DNA of 64,000 bases from CAYVTM01 sp964454645 (lineage in GTDB: Bacteria > Bacteroidota > Bacteroidia > Sphingobacteriales > Sphingobacteriaceae), in NCBI GenBank assembly GCA_964454645.1, contig CAYVTM010000009.1:21929-85928 (forward strand), written 5' to 3'. The notes under the pieces were generated by a model. It was not told where the DNA came from and did not search any database. It saw only the letters and a program-made list of their open reading frames with translations. Below are positions 43,157 through 52,141 of this stretch, piece by piece; position 1 is the first letter of the stretch; every line of letters begins with the position of its first letter. The position numbers and the translations under genes were made by a program.

Positions 43157-44323
43157 ATGCCTTTTTATCATACATTAGGAAAAATACCCGCTAAACGACA
43201 TGTCGTTTTTCGTAAACCTGACGGGAAACTATATGCCGAAGAACTGGTTTCTACAGAAGGTTTTTCAAACATTTACTCGCTTGTTTATCATTGCCATCCT
43301 CCAACTTTAGTAAAGGAACTGGGCGAGCCCTATTCTGTTGAACCTACTATTGCGCGTGAGAAACACTTACGCCACACCAGCTTAAAAGGGTTTAACATTA
43401 AACCCGAAGACGATTACCTGAAAAGCCGTAAGCCTGTATTGGTAAATAGCGATTTGCATATTTCATTGGCAGCACCCCGCCGGTCTATGACCGATTATTT
43501 TTATAAGAACAGCCAGGCTGATGAGCTTATTTTTGTACACGAAGGCAGCGGCGTTTTAAAAACCGGTTTCGGGCAAATTAAATTCGAGTACGGAGATTAT
43601 CTGGTGATTCCTAGGGGTACTATCTATCAATTACATTTCAACGATAGTAATAATCGTTTGTTTATCACCGAATCGTTTTCTCCGATTCGTACTCCGAAAC
43701 GTTACCGGAATGAATTAGGGCAGTTACTGGAGCATTCTCCTTTCTGTGAACGAGATATCAAAAAGCCCGAAAACCTGGAGACCTTTGATGAAACAGGTGA
43801 CTTTAAGGTATTAATAAAAAAACAAGGACTTATTTATCCATACACATACCGTACCCATCCTTTCGATTTTATCGGATGGGATGGTTACCATTTCCCTTAT
43901 GGATTTTCGATACATAATTTCGAACCCATTACCGGAAGGATACATCAACCACCTCCGGTGCATCAGACTTTCGAAGCACATAATTTTGTGGTATGCTCTT
44001 TTGTACCGCGTAAGTACGACTATCATCCGCAGGCAATCCCTGCTCCTTACAATCACAGTAATGTAGATTCCGATGAAGTATTGTATTATGTTGACGGAGA
44101 TTTCATGAGCCGTAAAAGTGTAGAACGCGGACAAATTACTTTACATCCCGGAGGTATTCCACACGGGCCACATCCCGGGACCGTAGAAAAAAGTATCGGT
44201 CAGGATGCAACACATGAGTTGGCTGTAATGATCGATCCTTTTAGACCCCTAATGCTTACAAAAGAAGCTATAGAAATCGAAGACCCTGATTACTACAAAT
44301 CATGGCAGGAAGATGTCAGCTAA
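43157..44323 (+). CDS. hmgA: Homogentisate 1,2-dioxygenase
   Basis: A 388-residue ring-cleaving dioxygenase starting at MPFYHTLGKIPAKRH; a TTG-initiated extension from 43091 is not supported. It has the cupin fold with HEGSGVLKTGFGQIKFEYGDYLVIPRGT and the iron-ligand region ending PGGIPHGPHPGTVEKS. It opens homogentisate to maleylacetoacetate. Upstream spacer 42849-43156 is shared with fahA. It is followed by hppD 33 bases downstream. Confidence 0.93.
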   Translation: MPFYHTLGKIPAKRHVVFRKPDGKLYAEELVSTEGFSNIYSLVYHCHPPTLVKELGEPYSVEPTIAREKHLRHTSLKGFNIKPEDDYLKSRKPVLVNSDLHISLAAPRRSMTDYFYKNSQADELIFVHEGSGVLKTGFGQIKFEYGDYLVIPRGTIYQLHFNDSNNRLFITESFSPIRTPKRYRNELGQLLEHSPFCERDIKKPENLETFDETGDFKVLIKKQGLIYPYTYRTHPFDFIGWDGYHFPYGFSIHNFEPITGRIHQPPPVHQTFEAHNFVVCSFVPRKYDYHPQAIPAPYNHSNVDSDEVLYYVDGDFMSRKSVERGQITLHPGGIPHGPHPGTVEKSIGQDATHELAVMIDPFRPLMLTKEAIEIEDPDYYKSWQEDVS

Positions 44324-44356
44324 ATTTTATTCAATAGTAATCTTAAAAAATCAGAT

Positions 44357-45496
44357 ATGTCACAAGTAATTGATCAAACAAGCACCAGGCAAAACTCTTC
44401 TTCGAACGAAGATTTTTTACCCTTATTAGGAACTGATTATATCGAGTTATATGTAGGGAATGCAAAGCAAGCAGCCCATTATTATAAGACGGCTTTTGGT
44501 TTCCAAAGCCTTGCGTATGCCGGGCCTGAGACAGGTGTTAAAGACCGTGTATCCTACGTTTTACAACAAGAAAAATTTCGTTTGGTATTAACCTCTGCAT
44601 TACATTCTGATCACCCTGTTTCGGAGCATCATCGCAAACATGGTGATGGCGTGAAAGTATTGGCATTATGGGTAGATGATGCCTACGACGCATTCGAACA
44701 AACTTCGAAAAGAGGAGCGAAAACATATATGGAACCCCAAACGATCAGCGATGCAAACGGAGAAGTACGTATGAGCGGAATTCATTTGTACGGTGAGGTA
44801 GTACATGTTTTTGTGGAACGCAAAAATTATAAAGGAGTATTCATGCCGGGATTCCGGGAATGGAAAAGTGAATATAATCCGGGGCCTTCAGGCTTACTTT
44901 ATGTAGATCATTGTGTAGGAAACGTTGGCTGGAATCAAATGAATCCCTGGGTAAAATTTTATGAAGATGTAATGGGCTTCCGGAATATTTTATCTTTCGA
45001 TGACAAAGATATTTCTACCGAATACTCTGCATTGATGAGTAAAGTAATGAGTAATGGAAACGGGTATGTGAAATTCCCTATCAACGAACCTGCTGAAGGA
45101 AAGAAAAAATCACAAGTTGAAGAATATCTTGAATTTTATGAAGGAGAAGGTGTACAACATATTGCGATTGCAACCAATGATATTGTATCTACCATAAGAC
45201 AACTGATGTCGAGAGGTGTAGAATTCCTGAAAGTTCCTTCAACCTATTACGACGACTTATTGGATCGTGTCGGACCGATTGAAGAAGACATTGAGCCTTT
45301 AAGAGAATTAGGCATTTTAGTAGACCGGGATGATGAAGGTTATCTTTTACAATTGTTTACCAAACCTGTACAAGATCGCCCGACTATGTTCTTCGAAATT
45401 ATTCAACGTAAAGGTGCAAAGTCTTTTGGAAAAGGAAACTTTAAAGCCTTATTCGAAGCTATCGAACGCGAACAAGCATTAAGAGGAAATTTATAA
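44357..45496 (+). CDS. hppD: 4-hydroxyphenylpyruvate dioxygenase
   Basis: A 379-residue Fe(II) dioxygenase with two VOC domains. The predicted iron ligands are His185 (YVDHCVG), His268 (VQHIAIAT) and Glu347 (FFEIIQR). The C-terminal segment DEGYLLQLFTKPVQDRPTMFFEI is diagnostic. It makes homogentisate, the substrate of the preceding gene product. A strong terminator follows. Confidence 0.95.
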   Translation: MSQVIDQTSTRQNSSSNEDFLPLLGTDYIELYVGNAKQAAHYYKTAFGFQSLAYAGPETGVKDRVSYVLQQEKFRLVLTSALHSDHPVSEHHRKHGDGVKVLALWVDDAYDAFEQTSKRGAKTYMEPQTISDANGEVRMSGIHLYGEVVHVFVERKNYKGVFMPGFREWKSEYNPGPSGLLYVDHCVGNVGWNQMNPWVKFYEDVMGFRNILSFDDKDISTEYSALMSKVMSNGNGYVKFPINEPAEGKKKSQVEEYLEFYEGEGVQHIAIATNDIVSTIRQLMSRGVEFLKVPSTYYDDLLDRVGPIEEDIEPLRELGILVDRDDEGYLLQLFTKPVQDRPTMFFEIIQRKGAKSFGKGNFKALFEAIEREQALRGNL

Positions 45497-45514
45497 ATCT
45501 TCCCAAACCTTCTC

Positions 45515-45549
45515 AACAAGGCTAATCCAAAAGGATTAGCCTTGTTTGT
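45515..45549 (+). terminator. Terminator after hppD
   Basis: AACAAGGCTAATCC (45515-45528) pairs perfectly with GGATTAGCCTTGTT (45533-45546) around AAAA. It ends the hmgA-hppD unit. Confidence 0.92.
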
Positions 45550-45579
45550 TATATTCCTTTCATACTACGTAATTTTTCC

Positions 45580-45587
45580 TATTTTTG
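45580..45587 (+). promoter_or_regulatory. -7 box for purN
   Basis: TATTTTTG is a full TAnnTTTG match. It includes the TTG that begins the longest purN reading frame, which argues that translation must start downstream. Confidence 0.55.
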
Positions 45588-45605
45588 TTAAAAAGAAAAA
45601 TAGAA

Positions 45606-46190
45606 TTGAAACGCATCGCCATATTTGCATCCGGTTCGGGATCGAACGCACAAAAAATAATGGAACACTTCAAACGTAATCAAGAAACGGAAGTGGCTAT
45701 AGTGCTTTCTAACAGAGCAGATGCATACGTTTTACAACGTGCCGACAATTTCGAAATCCCTACCCATGTTTTTACCAAAGAGGAATTTTATAATACCAAT
45801 TCCATTCTTAATATTTTAAATAATCTCCAGATCGATTTATTGGTACTTGCAGGCTTCTTATGGTTAATACCTCAGTCGCTCATCGAAAAGTATCCGAATC
45901 GCATCCTAAATATACACCCTTCTCTACTTCCTAAATATGGCGGCAAAGGAATGTATGGCAAAAAAGTTCATGAAGCTGTACTAGCCTCGGACGATACCGA
46001 AAGTGGAATTACTATACACTATATTAACGAACATTTCGATGAAGGAGAAATCATTTATCAGAGCAGATGCGCAATAGAACCTGATGATACGGTTGAATCT
46101 TTGAGTTATAAGGTGCATCAATTGGAGCATCAACATTATCCCCGCATCATTGAAGATATCCTGAAAAAAATAGAAAAAACACCACTTTAA
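45606..46190 (+). CDS. purN: Phosphoribosylglycinamide formyltransferase
   Basis: A 194-residue enzyme transferring formyl from formyl-THF to GAR in purine synthesis. I set the start at TTG 45606, giving MKRIAIFASGSGSNAQKIM, the family's usual N-terminus; the longer frame from TTG 45585 begins within the -7 promoter box. ILNIHPSLLPKYGGKGMYG and GITIHYINEHFDEGEII are PurN signatures. There is no ATG near the start, so a TTG start is unusual but likely. Confidence 0.9.
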   Translation: MKRIAIFASGSGSNAQKIMEHFKRNQETEVAIVLSNRADAYVLQRADNFEIPTHVFTKEEFYNTNSILNILNNLQIDLLVLAGFLWLIPQSLIEKYPNRILNIHPSLLPKYGGKGMYGKKVHEAVLASDDTESGITIHYINEHFDEGEIIYQSRCAIEPDDTVESLSYKVHQLEHQHYPRIIEDILKKIEKTPL

Positions 46191-46244
46191 AATAATTATT
46201 ACCAAGCCTCTGTTTTTCCAAGCCGTTTTATCATTTATTTTTTC

Positions 46245-46252
46245 TAAAATTG
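46245..46252 (+). promoter_or_regulatory. Putative -7 box for purH
   Basis: TAAAATTG is one base off TAnnTTTG, 20 bases before the ATG at 46272. Confidence 0.4.
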
Positions 46253-46271
46253 CGGCATCAAATTTCCAACG

Positions 46272-47798
46272 ATGAATTCCGCAAAAAAAATTAAAAACGC
46301 CTTAATTTCAGTCTATTACAAAGACCAGCTCGAACCGATTATCCACTTACTTCACAAGCATGGAGTAAATATATACTCTACGGGAGGAACAGAGTCTTTT
46401 ATCAAAAACCTGGGTGTCCCGGTAATTGCGGTTGAAGATCTTACTTCATATCCTTCCATTTTAGGGGGACGAGTAAAAACATTACATCCCAAAATTTTTG
46501 GAGGAATACTTTCCAGAAGAGAATTTGCCTCGGATGCGGAACAACTTGCGACCTACGAAATTCCCGAAATAGACCTGGTTATTGTAGACCTGTATCCATT
46601 TGAAGAAACGGTTGCTTCAGGGGCAGGAGAGCCTGAGATTGTTGAAAAGATTGACATCGGTGGCATTTCCTTAATCCGTGCTGCTGCAAAAAATCACAAA
46701 GATGTTATCATCGTTGCCTCTAAAGACGATTATACTGATCTTCAAGATATCTTAGAAAAAAACCAGGGGACAACGACCCTGGAGGAGCGTCGTGAATTCG
46801 CGAAACGTGCTTTTAATGTATCATCGCATTACGATACCGCTATCTTCAATTATTTCAATGCCGACCAACCTTTAACTGTTTTCAAACAAAGTATTCAGCA
46901 GGCTTCCCCTTTGCGTTACGGAGAAAACCCGCATCAGCAAGGAATCTTCTATGGGAATCTGAACGATATGTTTGACAAATTAAACGGAAAAGAACTATCT
47001 TATAATAATTTAGTAGATGTAGATGCAGCCGTAGAATTAATTAAGGAATTTAACGAACCTACTTTTGCCATTCTGAAACATACCAATGCATGCGGAATAG
47101 CCAGCAGAGCTACTTTGCCCGATGCCTGGAAAGATGCTTTGGCTTGCGATCCTGTTTCGGCATTTGGAGGTGTAATTATTTGTAATCGTGTAATTGATAT
47201 AGAGACGGCTCAGGAAATTACCAAACTATTTTGCGAGGTATTAATTGCACCTGCCTACGATGCGGGCGTTATTGAACTTTTATCCGAAAAGAAAAACCGC
47301 ATTATTCTGGTTCAGAAAAACATCAGCCTTCCTAAAAAACAGTTTAAAACATTACTAAACGGAGTTATCGAACAAGATAAGGACCTTTCGATAGAAAGTA
47401 AAGAAGCCATGAAAGTGGTTACGCTTACAAGCCCTAAGGATACTGAATTCAGTGATTTGGAGTTTGCCAATAAAGTTGTAAAACATACCAAATCGAATAC
47501 AATTGTATTAGCAAAAAATAACCAATTGATGGCAAGTGGTGTCGGGCAAACATCGCGTGTAGATGCTCTGAAGCAAGCTATCACAAAAGCCAAACAATTT
47601 AATTTCGATCTCCGGGGGGCTGTTATGGCTTCGGATGCTTTCTTTCCTTTTCCGGATTGCGTAGCTATTGCAAAGGAAGCCGGCATTACTGCTGTATTAC
47701 AGCCGGGGGGCTCCATAAAGGATCAGGATTCGATTGATTATTGCAACAAGCATCAAATGCCGATGGTATTTACCGGAGTACGTCATTTTAAACATTAA
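46272..47798 (+). CDS. purH: Bifunctional AICAR transformylase/IMP cyclohydrolase
   Basis: A 508-residue enzyme for the last two steps of IMP synthesis. The N-terminal cyclohydrolase (MGS-type) domain has IYSTGGTESF and GGRVKTLHPKIFGGIL; the transformylase domain has RYGENPHQQ, LKHTNACGIA and PFPDCVAIA with the late PGGSIKDQD. The length is normal. It follows purN on the same strand but has a spacer of about 80 bases. Confidence 0.96.
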   Translation: MNSAKKIKNALISVYYKDQLEPIIHLLHKHGVNIYSTGGTESFIKNLGVPVIAVEDLTSYPSILGGRVKTLHPKIFGGILSRREFASDAEQLATYEIPEIDLVIVDLYPFEETVASGAGEPEIVEKIDIGGISLIRAAAKNHKDVIIVASKDDYTDLQDILEKNQGTTTLEERREFAKRAFNVSSHYDTAIFNYFNADQPLTVFKQSIQQASPLRYGENPHQQGIFYGNLNDMFDKLNGKELSYNNLVDVDAAVELIKEFNEPTFAILKHTNACGIASRATLPDAWKDALACDPVSAFGGVIICNRVIDIETAQEITKLFCEVLIAPAYDAGVIELLSEKKNRIILVQKNISLPKKQFKTLLNGVIEQDKDLSIESKEAMKVVTLTSPKDTEFSDLEFANKVVKHTKSNTIVLAKNNQLMASGVGQTSRVDALKQAITKAKQFNFDLRGAVMASDAFFPFPDCVAIAKEAGITAVLQPGGSIKDQDSIDYCNKHQMPMVFTGVRHFKH

Positions 47799-47811
47799 GT
47801 TTTTTATTGAT

Positions 47812-47840
47812 AAGCATTTTTTATTAAAAAGCTTTTTTTA
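47812..47840 (+). terminator. Probable terminator after purH
   Basis: AAGC(A)TTTTTT pairs with AAAAAGCTT with one bulge, followed by a T run. It is A/T-rich and weaker than the other terminators in the window. Confidence 0.55.
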
Positions 47841-47898
47841 GTATATTTCGCTTTTGAGCACATTAATTAACAATTATATAGCACATTAACATCGCGAC

Positions 47899-48921
47899 AT
47901 GGGATTATTCAATTTTTTTACCCAGGAAATAGCCATCGACTTAGGAACGGCCAATACCCTAATTATACATAATGATAAAGTTGTTGTCGATGAACCCTCC
48001 ATTGTAGCCATCGATCGTAAAACCGGTAAAGTAATAGCTGTCGGAAAACAAGCTATGCAGATGGATGGGAAAGCGCATGACGGAATAAAAACCATTCGTC
48101 CTTTGAAAGATGGTGTTATTGCCGACTTCGATGCTGCAGAACATATGATTCGCGGAATGATCAAAATGATTAATCCCGGAAAAGGCTGGTTCCTTCCTTC
48201 TTTACGAATGGTTATTTGTATCCCTTCCGGTATTACCGAAGTTGAAAAGCGTGCGGTACGCGACTCTGCGGAAATTGCAGGCGCTAAAGAAGTATATATG
48301 ATTCATGAACCGATGGCTGCTGCAATCGGTATCGGGATTGATGTGGAAGAACCGATGGGAAATATGATTATTGATATTGGTGGCGGTACGACCGAAATTG
48401 CTGTCATTGCTTTATCGGGTATTGTTTGCGACCAATCCATACGTGTTGCCGGAGACAATTTCGATTCCGATATCGTAAACTACATGCGTCGTCAACATAA
48501 TATTCTAATCGGAGACCGTACCGCGGAAAAGATAAAAATTGAAGTAGGTGCTGCTTTGCCCGAGTTAGACGAACCTCCTGCCGACTTTGCTGTTCAGGGA
48601 AGAGATCTGATGACAGGAGTACCGAAACAAATTACCGTTTCGTATTCGGAAGTTGCACATTGTTTAGATAAATCCATTTCTAAAATCGAAGAAGCTATCT
48701 TAAAAGCTTTAGAGATTACTCCTCCGGAATTATCTGCCGATATTTACCAAACAGGTATTTACCTTACAGGTGGGGGCGCTTTATTAAGAGGTTTGGATAA
48801 ACGTATTTCCTCAAAAACAAAATTACCTGTACATATTGCAGAAGACCCGTTGAGAGCGGTAGTAAGAGGAACAGGCATTGCACTGAAAAATATCGGGAAC
48901 TTTAAGTTCTTAATGACTTAA
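47899..48921 (+). CDS. mreB: Rod-shape protein MreB
   Basis: A 340-residue actin-like protein. The phosphate-1 motif IDLGTANTLI, MIHEPMAAAIGIGIDVE, IIDIGGGTTEIAVIAL and TGGGALLRGLD are MreB hallmarks. It directs lateral cell-wall synthesis with the following genes. mreC starts 43 bases downstream. Confidence 0.97.
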   Translation: MGLFNFFTQEIAIDLGTANTLIIHNDKVVVDEPSIVAIDRKTGKVIAVGKQAMQMDGKAHDGIKTIRPLKDGVIADFDAAEHMIRGMIKMINPGKGWFLPSLRMVICIPSGITEVEKRAVRDSAEIAGAKEVYMIHEPMAAAIGIGIDVEEPMGNMIIDIGGGTTEIAVIALSGIVCDQSIRVAGDNFDSDIVNYMRRQHNILIGDRTAEKIKIEVGAALPELDEPPADFAVQGRDLMTGVPKQITVSYSEVAHCLDKSISKIEEAILKALEITPPELSADIYQTGIYLTGGGALLRGLDKRISSKTKLPVHIAEDPLRAVVRGTGIALKNIGNFKFLMT

Positions 48922-48964
48922 TCAAAAGATTACAGGAGTATATCTTTTTTATTTTATTTAACTG

Positions 48965-49795
48965 ATGCATAATCTTTGGAACTTTTTTTTAAGATATTAT
49001 TCCTTCTTTCTTTTTATAGCTCTTGAAGCTATCGCGTTTACACTGATTATTAACAACAACAGCTATCAACGTGCGAGTGTATTAAACTCGGCAAATAATG
49101 TGAGTGGAACAATCTATTCCATAACCTCAGATATATCTTCGTATTTAAGTTTGGGTAGAGTAAACGATAGCCTGGCAAATGAAAATATTCGTTTACGTAA
49201 TCAGTTGTCCGAACAATTTTATTCAAACGAAACTGTTCGTAAAACGGTTGTGGATAGTACAAATTTTCAACGTTATACCTATCTCGAAGCAAAGATTGTA
49301 CAAAACTCATATATGAAACGGAATAACTATATTACCATTGATCGCGGAAGTTTACATGGAGTTGAGCAAAAGATGGGAGTTATTAGTTCAAACGGAATTG
49401 TAGGAATTATTAAAGATGTATCTCCACATTTCAGCACCATTATTTCTTTTTTACATAAAGATTCCAAGATAAGTGCTAAAATAAAACGCAATGGAGAGTA
49501 CGGCTCGCTCGTGTGGGATGGACTGGACCCTAAATTCGCCACCCTTCTCGACATTCCTTCTCATGCTGAAATTAAAGAGGGTGACACCGTTACCACTACG
49601 GGTTACTCGCTCGTATTCCCCGAAAATATATTAATAGGAATTGTAGAAAAGGTAACACTGCTAAGCGGAGATAATTTTTACAATATACGCGTTCGCTTGT
49701 CCACAAATTTTTCAACGCTTCGCTATGTATATGTATTGAATGATATACTGGCAGTTGAAAAGAATAAACTTCAGGAGGGTATAAATAATGATTAG
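48965..49795 (+). CDS. mreC: Rod-shape protein MreC
   Basis: A 276-residue membrane-anchored periplasmic protein. One transmembrane helix (about residues 12-29), a coiled coil (about 58-80) and the beta domain with NNYITIDRGSLHGVEQKMGVIS and IVGIIKDVSPHFSTI. It links MreB to the cell-wall synthases. It overlaps mreD by 8 bases. Confidence 0.93.
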   Translation: MHNLWNFFLRYYSFFLFIALEAIAFTLIINNNSYQRASVLNSANNVSGTIYSITSDISSYLSLGRVNDSLANENIRLRNQLSEQFYSNETVRKTVVDSTNFQRYTYLEAKIVQNSYMKRNNYITIDRGSLHGVEQKMGVISSNGIVGIIKDVSPHFSTIISFLHKDSKISAKIKRNGEYGSLVWDGLDPKFATLLDIPSHAEIKEGDTVTTTGYSLVFPENILIGIVEKVTLLSGDNFYNIRVRLSTNFSTLRYVYVLNDILAVEKNKLQEGINND

Positions 49796-50303
49796 GCTAA
49801 TAACTACGAATACCATCCGCTTTATTATTCTTACCTTACTACAGATTATTGTCCTGAATAATATTGGATTATACAATATGGTAAATCCATATATCTATGT
49901 ACTTTTTGTTTTACTATTACCCATTGAAATCCCGATCTATCTGTTATTAATCCTATCCTTTCTATCGGGATTGAGTATCGATATTTTCTCTAACACCGGA
50001 GGCATCCACGCCGCATCTACAACACTGATGGCTTTCTGCCGTCCGCTTGTACTTACATTAATTACTCCTCGAGGAGGCTACGAGTATCAAACTGTTCCGA
50101 ATATGCGTAATATGGGCTTTCGATGGTTCATCTTATATTCGGGCTTTTTAGTTATCTTGCATCACCTTTGCTTATTTACCATAGAGATTTTTCGCTTCAG
50201 TGAATTTGGAACGACTCTTTTACGAGCGATCGCCAGTTCCATCTTCACATTAGTTTTGATTATTATTTCACAATACTTAGTAAGTAGCTCTAAACGCAGG
50301 TAA
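49788..50303 (+). CDS. mreD: Rod-shape protein MreD
   Basis: A 171-residue inner-membrane protein with five or six hydrophobic segments. The sequence is weakly conserved in the family; the identification rests on size, topology, LSGLSIDIFSNTGGIHAA and its position between mreC and the PBP2 gene. It shares one base with the start of mrdA. Confidence 0.88.
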   Translation: MIRLITTNTIRFIILTLLQIIVLNNIGLYNMVNPYIYVLFVLLLPIEIPIYLLLILSFLSGLSIDIFSNTGGIHAASTTLMAFCRPLVLTLITPRGGYEYQTVPNMRNMGFRWFILYSGFLVILHHLCLFTIEIFRFSEFGTTLLRAIASSIFTLVLIIISQYLVSSSKRR

Positions 50304-52141
50304 TGAATATTTTCTTCGAACGTAAATTTATTATTCAGGGTATTATTATACTTACGGGGATCATCTTACTTGCAAAGTTATTTTACATCCAGGTAATTGA
50401 TGACAGCTATTTCTTATCGGCAAATAATAATGTATTAAGAAAATTAGTGGTATATCCATCACGCGGAATTATTTACGATCGTTCGGGGAAAATATTAGTG
50501 CAAAATGAGCCTGTTTACGACTTGCTGGTTTTACCTCGTCAGACAACAATAATCGACACCGCTGAGTTTTGTCAATTAATAGGTATCACAAAAAGTCAGT
50601 TCATCGAAAAAATAACGAAGGCAAGGAAGTACTCGCCCTATAAAGCGTCTATTTTCGAAAAACAATTATCGGCAAGAACATATGCGGCTTTTCAGGAACG
50701 TCTTTTTGAATACCCGGGCTTTTATGTTCAAAACCGAACCGTACGAAAATATCCCGACTCGGTAGCGGGTCATGTTTTAGGTTATATTGGAGAGGTAGAT
50801 GAACGAATGCTCGAAAAAGGTAACAGCTATTACCAACTGGGCGATTATATCGGAATCAGCGGGATTGAACAGTCCTATGAAAATGTATTACGTGGACAGC
50901 GTGGAGTAAAAGTAATTATGGTCGATGTTTTCAATCGTGAACAAGGCAGTTACGAAAACGGAGCCTACGATACGGTTGCAGTAGCCGGAGAAAAACTTAC
51001 ATCTTCACTCGATTATCGTATCCAAAAATTAGGTGAAGATTTGATGCGAAATAAGAAGGGAAGCATTGTTGCAATAGAACCTTCAACCGGAGAAATACTT
51101 TGTTTTGTAAGTAGTCCTGCCTATAATCCGAATTTATTGGTGGGTAGAGAACGCGGAACCAATTACAGTAAATTACTATCGGATGAATCAAAGCCTCTGT
51201 TTATACGACCTATCATGGCTCAATATCCGCCCGGTTCAATCTTTAAAGCCGTTGAAGCGCTCGTTGCGCAGCAAGAGGGTCTGATATTCCCCGAAACCCG
51301 GTTTCCCTGTGGCGGCGGGTATTCTATCGGAAGCCGGATTGTAAAATGTATGCATTCTCATAGTCCCTTAAACCTTATCGAATCCATTCAACAATCGTGT
51401 AATTCGTATTATTGCTGGACTTTTAAAAAGCTTATCGACCAGGGAAATCACGGTTCTCCGGAAAAAAACTTCGAGGTATGGAGAAAATATATAAATAATT
51501 TCGGGATCGGTAAAAAGACCGGGATTGATTTACCGCATGAGTTAGGCGGCCTCCTGCCTACCGTTGGGTTTTACGATAAATATTATGGTTCGGGAGGATG
51601 GAAATCTTCTACCATTATCTCATTGGGTATCGGACAAGGGGAACTAGGCGTAACTCCTTTGCAGATGGCAAATATTATGGCAATTATTGCGAATAAAGGT
51701 TTCTATTACAGTCCGCATTTGATAAAAGGAATCGGAAATAATAATGTAAAAAAAACGGAATATACTACACGAAATTACGTAGGAATAGATTCAAATTATT
51801 TTGATATTGTTACAGAAGGAATGTATCGAGTAGTAGAAAGCGGGACAGCTTACTATTCACGAATCAAAGGAATACCTATGTGCGGTAAAACCGGGACAGC
51901 CCAAAACCCGCATGGCAAGGACCATTCGGTATTTGTTGCCTTTGCGCCTAAAGACGACCCCAAGATAGCCATTGCCGTAGTTGTAGAAAATTCGGGATTT
52001 GGTGGAACATGGGCTGCCCCTATGGCAAGTTTACTGATCGAGAAATATCTGGCCGATACTATTTCGCGTCCGGACTATTTTGTGCAACGCTTACTCGATG
52101 CAAATTTTATTGATCCGCCTACCGATAAAAAGAAAAAGTAA
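50303..52141 (+). CDS. mrdA: Penicillin-binding protein 2 (elongation transpeptidase)
   Basis: A 612-residue class B PBP. One N-terminal membrane helix (about 10-28), the dimerisation domain with RGIIYDRSGKILVQNEPVYDL, and the transpeptidase domain with Ser312 and Lys315 in PPGSIFKA, SCN near 371 and KTGTAQ. It crosslinks peptidoglycan with RodA. It shares one base each with mreD and rodA. Confidence 0.95.
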   Translation: MNIFFERKFIIQGIIILTGIILLAKLFYIQVIDDSYFLSANNNVLRKLVVYPSRGIIYDRSGKILVQNEPVYDLLVLPRQTTIIDTAEFCQLIGITKSQFIEKITKARKYSPYKASIFEKQLSARTYAAFQERLFEYPGFYVQNRTVRKYPDSVAGHVLGYIGEVDERMLEKGNSYYQLGDYIGISGIEQSYENVLRGQRGVKVIMVDVFNREQGSYENGAYDTVAVAGEKLTSSLDYRIQKLGEDLMRNKKGSIVAIEPSTGEILCFVSSPAYNPNLLVGRERGTNYSKLLSDESKPLFIRPIMAQYPPGSIFKAVEALVAQQEGLIFPETRFPCGGGYSIGSRIVKCMHSHSPLNLIESIQQSCNSYYCWTFKKLIDQGNHGSPEKNFEVWRKYINNFGIGKKTGIDLPHELGGLLPTVGFYDKYYGSGGWKSSTIISLGIGQGELGVTPLQMANIMAIIANKGFYYSPHLIKGIGNNNVKKTEYTTRNYVGIDSNYFDIVTEGMYRVVESGTAYYSRIKGIPMCGKTGTAQNPHGKDHSVFVAFAPKDDPKIAIAVVVENSGFGGTWAAPMASLLIEKYLADTISRPDYFVQRLLDANFIDPPTDKKKK

